Source of the DNA: Albula goreensis
Lineage: Eukaryota; Chordata; Actinopteri; Albuliformes; Albulidae
Assembly: GCA_022829145.1 (NCBI GenBank)
Contig: CM040746.1
Location: 2,326,731-2,390,730, forward strand
DNA length: 64,000 nucleotides
Direction: 5' to 3'
In this document: positions 49,201-60,636 of the stretch, one piece after another
Numbering within the stretch: position 1 is the first letter of the stretch
How the letters are laid out: each line of letters opens with the position of its first letter
Position numbers and translations under genes: made by a program
Notes under the pieces: generated by a model
The model's database searches: none
Told to the model about the DNA's origin: nothing
Seen by the model: only the letters and a program-made list of their open reading frames with translations

Positions 49201-52200
49201 ATTCTACCCCAGTGTTTTACCCTCCTATCCAGGATTATACCCCAGTATTTTAGCTCCTTTCCCATTATTCTACCCCAGTATTTAACCCCCTTTCACATGA
49301 TTCTACTCCTGTGTCTAACCCTCTTACTTCATATTCTACCCCAGTGATTAACCCCCTTATCCACGTTTCTACCCCAGTGTTTTACCCCCTTTCCCTCTCT
49401 TCTTCCAAGTTTTTTCACCACCTTACTCCCGATTCTACCCCTATGTTTAACCCCCCAACCCACTATTCTCCCCCTGTGTTTTTGCCTCCTAACCACTATT
49501 CTACCCCAGTGTTTAACCCCCGTTCCCGCCATTCTGCCCCAGTGTTTAACGCCCTCACTCACCATTCTACCCCAGTGTTTTACCCTCCAACCCATTATTC
49601 TACCCCAGTGTTTAACCCTGCTCCGCTCTTCTTCCACAGTTTTAACCCCCTTATTCTCGATTCAACCCCTTACGTAATATTGCCCCAGTGTTTAACGCCC
49701 TTTCCCACTATCCTACCCCAGTGTTTAACCCCCCAACCCATTATTCTACCCCAGTGTTTTACCGTCCTACCCACGATTCTACCCCAGTGTTGAACCCCAT
49801 TACCCGCTATTCTACACCAGTGTTTAACGCCCTTCCTCACTATTCTACCCCAGTGTTTAAACCCCCAACCCACTATTCTAGCCCCATGTTTTTGCCTCCT
49901 GCCCATTCTTCCACCCCAGTGTTTAACCCATGTTCCCTCTCATCTACCACAGTGTTTAACCACCTTATTCCCTATTCTATTTACCCTCCAACCCACAATT
50001 CTACCCCAGTGTTTAACCCTGGTCTTGCTCTTCTACCACAGTGTGTAATCCCCTTTCTTAATATTCTGCCCCAGTGATTTAACCCCCCTTTCCCACTTTT
50101 CTGCCCTCGTGTTTCACACCCCAACCCAGTTTTCTACCCCAGTGTTTAACCGCCGTACTCACGACATTACCCCAGTGTTTACCCCCCTTACTCACTGTTC
50201 TTCCCCTGTGTTTCACCCCCTTTCCCACGATTCTACCCCAGTATTTAACCCCCTTTCCTGCTTTTCTACCTCAGTGTTTATCCCCCTTATTCATAATTTT
50301 ACCCCAGTGTTTTTATCCCCTTTACTCACTATTCTACCCTTGTGTTTTACCCCTTTTGCCAGTGTATTCTACCGAGGTGTTTAACGCCCATTCCCGCTCT
50401 TCTACCCTCGTGTTTCACCCCTTCCTTAATATTCTGCCCCAGTGTTTAACCCTCTCCCACTATTCTTCCCCAGTGTTTAACACTCTTGCTCAGCATTCTA
50501 CCCCAGTGTTTAATCCCCCAACCTGCATTTCAACCCCCAGTGTTTTACCCCTTTTCTCACTATTCTACCCCAGTGTTTACCCCTTTTCCCAACATTTTAC
50601 CCAACTGTTTCACCCCTTTGCCACAATTCTACACCAGTGTTTAGCTCCTTACTCACTATTCTACCCCAGTGATGAACCCCCCATCCCACAATTCTACCCC
50701 AGTGTTTCAAGCCCTAACTCACTCTTCCTCCCCAGTATTTTACCCTTTCCCACTGTTCTACCCCATTGTTTAACCCCCCAACCAAGGATTCTACCCCAGT
50801 GTTTAACCCCGAACCCACTATTCTACCCCAGTGTATCACCCTTCTACCCACAATTCTACCCCAGTGTTTAACCCTCTTTCCCACTCTTCTACGCCTGTGT
50901 TTAACTCCCCAATCCACTATTTTAGCCCAGTGTCATACCCTCCAACCACTATTCTTCCCCAGTTTTTAACCCCCTTTGCCACAATTCTACCCCAGTTTCT
51001 AACCCTCTTACTTAATATTCTACCCCAATGTTTTACCCACCAACCCACTATTCTACCCCAGTGTTTTACCCTCCTACCCATTATTGTATCCCAGTGTTTA
51101 ACCACCGTTCCCGTGATTCTTCCCCAGTGTTTAACCCCCCTTACCCACTGTTCTACACCAGTGTTCTGCCCTCCTACCCACGATTCTCCCCCAGTGTTGA
51201 ACCTCCTCATTCATTATTGTTCTCCAGTGTTTAACCCCCTTACTCACTTTTCTACCCCAGTGTTTTTCCCCCAAACCCACAATTCTACCCCAGTATTTAA
51301 CCCCTCATTCACTATTCTTCTCCAGTGTTTAACCCTCTTATTCACTCTTCTGCCCCATTGTTTTGCCCACTTTCTCACAATACTACTTCCGTGTACTACC
51401 CTCCTTCCCACGGTTCAACCCCACTGTTTAACCCCCGTTCCCGTAATTCTACCCTTGTGTTTAACCCCTGACTAACTTTTCTACCCCAGTGTTTAACCCT
51501 GGCTCACTCTTCTACCCCAGCGTTTTACCCCCGTACCCACTATTCTACCCCAGTGTTTAATCCTCCTACCCACTATTCTGACCCAGAGTTTATCCCCCTA
51601 CTCACTGTTCTTGCCCAGTGTTTAACCCCCTTTCCCACTCTTCTACGCCTGTGTTTAACTCCCCAACCCACTATTTTTGCCCCGTGTTTTACCCCCTACC
51701 CACTATTCTACGTCAGTGTTTAACCCTCCCTCCGACTTTTCTTCCCCATTGTTGAACCCCCTTACCCACTATTCTACCCCAGTGTTTTTCCCTCCTACCC
51801 ACTATTCTGCCCCAGTGTTTTACCCCCTTACTGAGTATTCTACTCCAGTGTTTAACGCCCTTACACACGGTTCTGTTCTCGTGTTTAACCCCCCAACCCA
51901 CTATTCTACCCCTGTGTTTAACCCCTTTCCCACTCTTCTACGCCTGTGTTTCACCCCCCAACCCACTATTCTACCCCAGTGTTTACTGCTCTTTTTCACT
52001 GTTCTACCCCAGTGTTTAACCACAGAACTCACTTTTCAACCCTTTTGTTGAACCCCCTTGTTCACTATTCTTCCCCAGTGTTTCACCTCCTTATTTAAAA
52101 TCCTGCCCCAGTGTTTAACCCCTTACCACTTTTCTACCCCAGTGTTTAACCCCCTGCTCACTATTCTACCCCAGTGTTTAACCCCATTTCCCACTTTTCT

Positions 52201-55200
52201 ACCCCAGTGTTTAACCCCTTACTCCCTATTCTACCTTCATGCATAACCCCCTTACTCAGTATTCTACCCCTGTGTTTAACCCCTTTTCCCAGTCTTCTAC
52301 GCCTGTGTTTAACTTCCCAACCCACTATTTTTGTCCAGTGTTTTACCCCCCTTCCCACTGTTCTTCCCCAGTGTTTAACCCCCTTTCCCACTTTTCTACC
52401 CCAGTGTTTAACCCCCTTCCCACTATCCTACCCCAGTGTTTAACCCCCCAACCCATTATTCTACCCCAGTGTTTTACCGTCCTACCCACGATTCTACCCC
52501 AGTGTTGAACCCCATTACCCGCTATTCTACACCAGTGTTTAACGCCCTTCCTCACTATTCTACCCCAGTGTTTAAACCCCCAACCCACTATTCTAGCCCC
52601 ATGTTTTTGCCTCCTGCCCATTCTTCCACCCCAGTGTTTAACCCATGTTCCCTCTCATCTACCACAGTGTTTAACCACCTTATTCCCTATTCTATTTACC
52701 CTCCAACCCACAATTCTACCCCAGTGTTTAACCCTGGTCTTGCTCTTTACCACAGTGTGTAATCCCCTTTCTTAATATTCTGCCCCAGTGATTTAACCCC
52801 CCTTTCCCACTTTTCTGCCCTCGTGTTTCACACCCCAACCCAGTTTTCTGCCCCAGTGTTTAACCTCCATTACCCCTGTGTTCACCCCTTTCGACAATTT
52901 ACCCCAGTGTTTACCCCCCTTACTCACTGTTCTTCCCCTGTGTTTCACCCCCTTCCCACGATTCTACCCCAGTATTTAACCCCTTTCCTGCTTTTCTACC
53001 TCAGTGTTTATCCCCTTATTCATAATTTTACCCCAGTGTTTTATCCCTTTACTCACTATTCTACCCTTGTGTTTTACCCCTTTTTTTTTGCCAGTATTCT
53101 ACCGAGGTGTTTAACGCCCATTCCCGCTCTTCTATCCTCGTGTTTCACCCCCTTCCTTAATATTCTGCCCCAGTGTTTAACCCCCTCTCCCACTATTCTT
53201 CCCCAGTGTTTAACACTCTTGCTCAGCATTCTACCCCAGTGTTTAATCCCCAACCCGCATTTCAACCCCAGTGTTTTACCCCTTTTCTCACTATTCTACC
53301 CCAGTGTTTACCCCTTTTCCCAACATTTTACCCAACTGTTTCACCCCCTTTGCCACAATTCTACACCAGTGTTTAGCTCCCTTACTCACTATTCTACCCC
53401 AGTGATGAACCCCCCATCCCACAATTCTACCCCAGTGTTTCAAGCCCTAACTCACTCTTCCTCCCCAGTATTTTACCCCTTTCCCACTGTTCTACCCCAT
53501 TGTTTAACCCCCCAACCAAGGATTCTACCCCAGTGTTTAACCCCCGAACCCACTATTCTACCCCAGTGTATCACCCTTCTACCCACAATTCTACCCCAGT
53601 GTTTAACCCTCTTTCCCACTCTTCTACGCCTGTGTTTAACTCCCCAATCCACTATTTTAGCCCAGTGTCATACCCTCCAACCACTATTCTTCCCCAGTTT
53701 TTAACCCCCTTTGCCACAATTCTACCCCAGTTTCTAACCCTCTTACTTAATATTCTACCCCAATGTTTTACCCATCAACCCACTATTCTACCCCAGTGTT
53801 TTACCCTCCTACCCATTATTGTATCCCAGTGTTTAACCACCGTTCCCGTGATTCTTCCCCAGTGTTTAACCCCCCTTACCCACTGTTCTACACCAGTGTT
53901 CTGCCCTCCTACCCACGATTCTCCCCCAGTGTTGAACCTCCTCATTCATTATTGTTCTCCAGTGTTTAACCCCCTTACTCACTTTTCTACCCCAGTGTTT
54001 TTCCCCCAAACCCACAATTCTACCCCAGTATTTAACCCCCTCATTCACTATTCTTCTCCAGTGTTTAACCCTCTTATTCACTCTTCTGCCCCATTGTTTT
54101 GCCCACTTTCTCACAATACTACTTCCGTGTACTACCCTCCTTCCCACGGTTCAACCCCACTGTTTAACCCCCGTTCCCGTAATTCTACCCTTGTGTTTAA
54201 CCCCCTGACTAACTTTTCTACCCCAGTGTTTAACCCCCTGGCTCACTCTTCTACCCCAGCGTTTTACCCCCGTACCCACTATTCTACCCCAGTGTTTAAT
54301 CCTCCTACCCACTATTCTGACCCAGAGTTTATCCCCCTACTCACTGTTCTTGCCCAGTGTTTAACCCCTTTCCCACTCTTCTACGCCTGTGTTTAACTCC
54401 CCAACCCACTATTTTTTTGAGTGTTTTACCCCCTACCCACTATTCTACCTCAGTGTTTAACCCTCCCTCCGACTTTTCTTCCCCATTGTTGAACCCCTTA
54501 CCCACTATTCTACCCCAGTGTTTTCCCTCCTACCACTATTCTGCCCCAGTGTTTTACCCCCTTACTGAGTATTCTACTCCAGTGTTTAACGCCCTTACAC
54601 ACACGGTTCTGTTCTCAGTGTTTAACCCCCAACCCACTATTCTACCCTGTGTTTAACCCCTTTCCCACTCTTCTACGCCTGTGTTTCACCCCCCAACCCA
54701 CTATTCTACCCCAGTGTTTACTGCTCTTTTTCACTGTTCTACCCCAGTGTTTAACCACAGAACTCACTTTTCAACCCTTTTGTTGAACCCCCTTGTTCAC
54801 TATTCTTCCCCAGTGTTTCACCTCCTTATTTAAAATCCTGCCCCAGTGTTTAACCCCATTTACCCACTTTTCTACCCCAGTGTTTAACCCCTGCTCACTA
54901 TTCTACCCCAGTGTTTAACCCCATTTCCCACTTTTCTACCCCAGTGTTTAACCCCCTTACTCCCTATTCTACCTTCATGCATAACCCCTTACTCAGTATT
55001 CTACCCCTGTGTTTAACCCCTTTTCCCAGTCTTCTACGCCTGTGTTTAACTTCCCAACCCACTATTTTTGTCCAGTGTTTTACCCCCCTTCCCACTGTTC
55101 TTCCCCAGTGTTTAACTCCCTTTCCCCTTTCCCACTTTTCTACCCCAGTGTTTTACCCCCAACCCACTATTCTACCCCAGTGTTTAACCCCCTTACTCGC

Positions 55201-58200
55201 TATTCTACCCCAGTATTAAACCCCCCTTACCCACTATTCTACCCCACAATTTGCCCTCCTTCCCACTTTTTTACCCTTGTGTTTAACCCCCTCACTCACG
55301 ATTCTACCCGTGTTTTACCCTCCTACCCACGATTCTTCCCCAGTGTTGAACCCCCTTTCCAACTATTCTACCCCAGTGTTTACCCCCTTACTCACTTTTC
55401 TTGCCCAGTGTTTAACCCCCTCAATCAGTTTACTGCCCCAGTGTTTTACCCTCCTACCCACAATTCTGCCCCAGTGTTTAACCCCTTACATAATATTCTG
55501 CCCCAGTGTTTAACCCCCCTTACCCACGATTCTACCCTCATATTTAATCCCCCACCCCACTATTCTACCCCAGTGTTTAACCCTCCTACCCACTATTGTA
55601 CCCCCATGTTTTACCCCCTTTCCCACAATTCTACCCCAGTGTTTAACCCCTTACTCCCTATTTTACCCTAGTTTTTCACCCTATTACTCAGTATTCTACC
55701 CCAGGATTTAACCCCCATACCCACGGTTCTGCCCTTGTGTTTAACCCCCCAACCCACTTTTCTTCCCCTGTGTTGAACACCCTTTCCCTCTCCTCTTCGC
55801 CTGTGTTTCACCACCCAACCCACAATTCTACCCCAGTGTTTGAGCTCCATTCCCGGGATTCTATGCCTGTTTTTAACTACCCCAACCGACTATTTTAGCC
55901 CAGTGTTTTACCCTCCTACCCACTATTCTTCCCCAGTGTTTAACCCCCTTTCCCACTGTTCTTGCCCAGTGTTTAACCCCCTTTCCCACAAGTCTACCCC
56001 AGTGTCTAACCCCCTAACTTCATGTTCCACCCCAGTGATTAACCCCTTTATCTACTATTCTACCCCAGTGATTTACCCTCCTATCCAGTATTATACCCCA
56101 GTATTTTTGCCCCTTTCCCATTATTCTGCCCCAGTGTTTAACCCCCTCTCCCACTATTCTTCCCCAGTGTTTAACTCTCTTGCTCAGCATTCTACCCCAG
56201 TGTTTAATCCCCCAACCCACATTTCAACCCCCAGTGTTTTACCCCTTTTCTCACTATTCTACCCCAGTGTTTACCCCTTTTCCCAACATTTTACCCAACT
56301 GTTTCACCCCCTTTGCCACAATTCTACACCAGTGTTTAGCTCCCTTACTCACTATTCTACCCCAGTGATGAACCCCCCATCCCACAATTCTACCCCAGTG
56401 TTTCAAGCCCTAACTCACTCTTCCTCCCCAGTATTTTACCCCTTTCCCACTGTTCTACCCCATTGTTTAACCCCCCAACCAAGGATTCTACCCCAGTGTT
56501 TAACCCCCGAACCACTATTCTACCCCAGTGTATCACCCTTCAACCCACAATTCTACCCCAGTGTTTAACCCTCTTTCCCACTCTTCTACGCCTGTGTTTA
56601 ACTCCCCAATCCACTATTTTAGCCCAGTGTCACCCTCCAACCACTATTCTTCCCAGTTTTTAACCCCCTTTGCCACAATTCTACCCCAGTTTCTAACCCT
56701 CTTACTTAATATTCTACCCCAATGTTTTACCCACCAACCCACTATTCTACCCCAGTGTTTTACCCTCCTACCCATTATTGTATCCCAGTGTTTAACCACC
56801 GTTCCCGTGATTCTTCCCCAGTGTTTAACCCCCCTTACCCACTGTTCTACACCAGTGTTCTGCCCTCCTACCCACGATTCTCCCCCAGTGTTGAACCTCC
56901 TCATTCATTATTGTTCTCCAGTGTTTAACCCCCTTACTCACTTTTCTACCCCAGTGTTTTTCCCCCAAACCCACAATTCTACCCCAGTATTTAACCCCCT
57001 CATTCACTATTCTTCTCCAGTGTTTAACCCTCTTATTCACTCTTCTGCCCCATTGTTTTGCCCACTTTCTCACAATACTACTTCCGTGTACTACCCTCCT
57101 TCCCACGGTTCAACCCCACTGTTTAACCCCCGTTCCCGTAATTCTACCCTTGTGTTTAACCCCCTGACTAACTTTTCTACCCCAGTGTTTAACCCCTGGC
57201 TCACTCTTCTACCCCAGCGTTTTACCCCCGTACCCACTATTCTACCCCAGTGTTTAATCCTCCTACCCACTATTCTGACCCAGAGTTTATCCCCTACTCA
57301 CTGTTCTTGCCCAGTGTTTAACCCCTTTCCACTCTTCTACGCCTGTGTTTAACTCCCCAACCCACTATTTTTGCCCCGTGTTTAACCCCCTACCCACTAT
57401 TCTACCTCAGTGTTTAACCCTCCCTCCGACTTTTCTTCCCCATTGTTGAACCCCCTTACCCACTATTTTTGCCCCAGTGTTTTCCCTCCTACCCACTATT
57501 CTGCCCCAGTGTTTTACCCCCTTACTGAGTATTCTACTCCAGTGTTTAACGCCCTTACACACGGTTCTGTTCTCGTGTTTAACCCCCCAACCCACTATTC
57601 TACCTCTGTGTTTAACCCCCTTTCCCACTCTTCTACGCCTGTGTTTCACCCCCCAACCCACTATTCTACCCCAGTGTTTGCCGCTCTTTTTCACTGTTCT
57701 GCCCCAGTGTTTAACCACAGAACTCACTTTTCAACCCTTTTGTTGAACCCCTTGTTCACTGTTCTTCCCCAGTGTTTCACCTCCTTATTTAAAATCCTGC
57801 CCCAGTGTTTAACCCCCTTACCCACTTTTCTACCCCAGTGTTTAACCCCTGCTCACTATTCTACCCCAGTGTTTAACCCCATTTCCCACTTTTCTACCCC
57901 AGTGTTTAACCCCCTTACTCCTATTCTACCCTCGTGCTAACCCCTTACTCAGTATTCTACCCCAGTGTTTAACCCCTTTTCCCAGTCTTCTACGCCTGTG
58001 TTTAACTCCCAACCCACTATTTTTACCCCCTTCCCACTGTGTTTTACCCCCTACCACTTTTCTTCCCCAGTGTTTTAACCCCCTTTACCCACTTTCTACC
58101 CCAGTGTTTGAACCCCCAACCCACTATTCTACCCCAGTGTTTAATCCCCCCTTTAATATTCTACCCCAGTATTAAACCCCCTTAATTCTTCCCGTGTTTT

Positions 58201-60136
58201 ACCCTCCTGCCCGATTCTTCCCCAGTGTTGAACCCCTTTCCAACTTATTCTGCCCCAGTGTTTACCCCCTTACTCACTTTTCTTGCCCAGTGTTTAACCC
58301 CCTCAATCAGTTTACTGCCTTTGTGTTTTACCCTCCTACCCACAATTCTGCCTCAGTGTTTAACCCCCAGCCCATAATAATTTACCCCCAGTGTTTAACC
58401 CCCTTACCCACGATTCTACCCTCATATTTAACCCCTTTCACCACTATTCTACCCCAGTGTTTAACCCTCCTACCCCATTATTCTACCCCCAGTGTTTAAC
58501 CCCTTTCCAATAATTCTGCCCCAGTGTTTAACCCCCTTACCCACTATTCTACCCTCTTTTTAACCCCCTGCCCTCTATTCTGCCTCAGTGTCCAACCCTC
58601 CTACCCACCATTCTGCCCCAGTGTTTAACCCCTTTCCACTTTCTGCCCCAGTGTTTAACCCTTTCCCTCTATTATACCCCAGTGTTTATCCCCTTTCCTC
58701 ACTATTCTACCTCAGTGTTTTCCCCCCTTTTCACAATTCTACCCCAGTGTTAACCCCCTTCCTCGATTCTACCCCAGTGTTTAACCTTTGAACCCACTGT
58801 TTCCCCAGTTTTATCCCGTTCCGTTGTTTGCCAGTGTTTTACCCCTTATTCATGATTTCTACCCCAGTGTTTAACCCCATTCCATATTCTACCCCAGTGT
58901 TTCACTCCCTCACTCGTTTTCTACCCGATTTGTTTTAACCCCTTTACCCACAATTCCACTCTGTTTGACCCCCAGCCCGCTGTTCTGCCCCGATGTTTCA
59001 GCCCTATCCTCACTGTTTCTGCCCCAGTGTTTTGCCACCTTTCACGATTCTACCCCAGTGTTTAACCCTTTCGACAGTATACCCCAGTGTTTTTACCCTC
59101 CTACCCACTCTTCTACTACCACGTGTTTAAGCGCTCCTGCTATTCTGTGCCCCAGTGTGTAACCCCAAATCCAGCACTTTTTCTACTGCAGTTTTTATCC
59201 TCCTACCCACTGTTCTTCCCCAGTGTTTAAACCCGACTCACTTTTCTACCCAGATGTTTTAACCCTCGTACTTAATCACCCCTTTCCCACTTTTCTAGCC
59301 CAGTGTTAGCCCTTGCCCACTATTCTACCCTTGTGTTTTTCACCCAAACCACTATTCTGCCACTAATTTGCCCTCCTACCACTTTTCTACCCCAGTGTTT
59401 TGCCCCCATTCTTGCTCCTCTACTGATGTTTAACCCTTTATTCTCCATTCTACTGATGTTTAACCCCCTTACCCACAATTCTGCCCTTGTGTTTTACACT
59501 AATGACTTTTCTACCCCAGTGTTTAACCCCTTTCCCAAGAATCTTCCACAATGTTTAATTCCCAACCCACTATTCTGCCCCGATTGTGGCCCTCCTACCC
59601 ACTATTTTACACTATTTGACCCCCATTCCTGCAATTCTACCCCAGTGTTTAACCCTCATATTCACGATTCTATCTCAGTGTTTAACCCCTCACTCACCTT
59701 TCTTCCCCGTTGTTTTGCTGTCCTGCCCGATTCAGCCCTTGTGTTTAACCCCACAAGCCCATGATTCTACCCAAGTGTTTAGCCCCCTTTCCCTCTATTC
59801 TTCCACGGTTTTTAACCCCCTTACTCACGATTCTTCCCAGTGTTTAACCCCCTTTCCCACTATTCCTACCCCAATGTTTAACCCTCGTTCCTTCTATTCT
59901 CCCCAGTGTTTAACCCCTCACTCACTATTCTTACAGTAATTTACCCTCCTGCCCACTATTTTGCCCCAGTGTTGAACCCCTTCCATCTATTCTGCCCCAG
60001 TGTTTGCCCCTTACTCACCATTCTACCACTATTTAACCCCCTAACCCACTATTCTACCCCAGTGTTTCATCCTCTTATTCACGATTCTACCCCAGTGTTT
60101 CCTCACTCACTTTTTCTACCCCAGTGTTTAACTCCC
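46207..60136 (+). repeat. 33-bp satellite array, C-rich orientation (block 10)
   Basis: Continuous satellite from LINE fragment 8 to the third gap. Up to about 52420 it mirrors block 7. From about 49.7 kb it is organised in 2.7-3.0-kb higher-order units. The stretch 57900-60136 is the most degenerate, with many shortened monomers and TACC to TGCC changes; 58784-60130 is a diverged copy of 62442 to about 63400 and of 45030-45390. No gene is seen anywhere in the interval. Confidence 0.95.
49690..57950 (+). repeat. 2.7-3.0-kb higher-order satellite repeat, three tandem copies
   Basis: The rare monomer containing ACAATACTACTTCCG lies at 51376, 54112 and 57071 (spacings 2736 and 2959 bp). It is followed each time by the same ordered variants (GTGTACTACCCTCCTTCCC, GTAATTCTACCC, ACTAACTTTTC, CCAGCGTTTTACCC). 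Copy 1 is about 49690-52425 and copy 2 about 52425-55130. Copy 3, from about 56130, lacks the first ~0.7 kb and is preceded by a different ~1-kb run of monomers (55130-56130). Copies 1 and 2 agree almost base for base over long runs. Confidence 0.92.
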
Positions 60137-60636
60137 NNNNNNNNNNNNNNNNNNNNNNNNNNNNNNNNNNNNNNNNNNNNNNNNNNNNNNNNNNNNNNNN
60201 NNNNNNNNNNNNNNNNNNNNNNNNNNNNNNNNNNNNNNNNNNNNNNNNNNNNNNNNNNNNNNNNNNNNNNNNNNNNNNNNNNNNNNNNNNNNNNNNNNNN
60301 NNNNNNNNNNNNNNNNNNNNNNNNNNNNNNNNNNNNNNNNNNNNNNNNNNNNNNNNNNNNNNNNNNNNNNNNNNNNNNNNNNNNNNNNNNNNNNNNNNNN
60401 NNNNNNNNNNNNNNNNNNNNNNNNNNNNNNNNNNNNNNNNNNNNNNNNNNNNNNNNNNNNNNNNNNNNNNNNNNNNNNNNNNNNNNNNNNNNNNNNNNNN
60501 NNNNNNNNNNNNNNNNNNNNNNNNNNNNNNNNNNNNNNNNNNNNNNNNNNNNNNNNNNNNNNNNNNNNNNNNNNNNNNNNNNNNNNNNNNNNNNNNNNNN
60601 NNNNNNNNNNNNNNNNNNNNNNNNNNNNNNNNNNNN
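60137..60636. other. assembly gap (500 N)
   Basis: Exactly 500 N inside the C-rich satellite. Orientation is the same on both sides. Confidence 0.99.

Larger units (their letters stand above)
41507..52420. repeat. right arm of ~10.9-kb fold-back palindrome
   Basis: Reverse complement of 30480-41361, in C-rich orientation, with the captured LINE on the + strand. Several stretches (42840-44250, 45400-47110, 48500-48780) are richer in single-base deletions than the left arm, consistent with lower consensus quality. The arm ends where a tandem copy of the higher-order unit begins (about 52425). Confidence 0.88.

Noticed and set aside
49690..57950. CRISPR-like regular repeats
   Set aside because: Repeats are contiguous and degenerate, with no unique spacers, and the transposons are eukaryotic.
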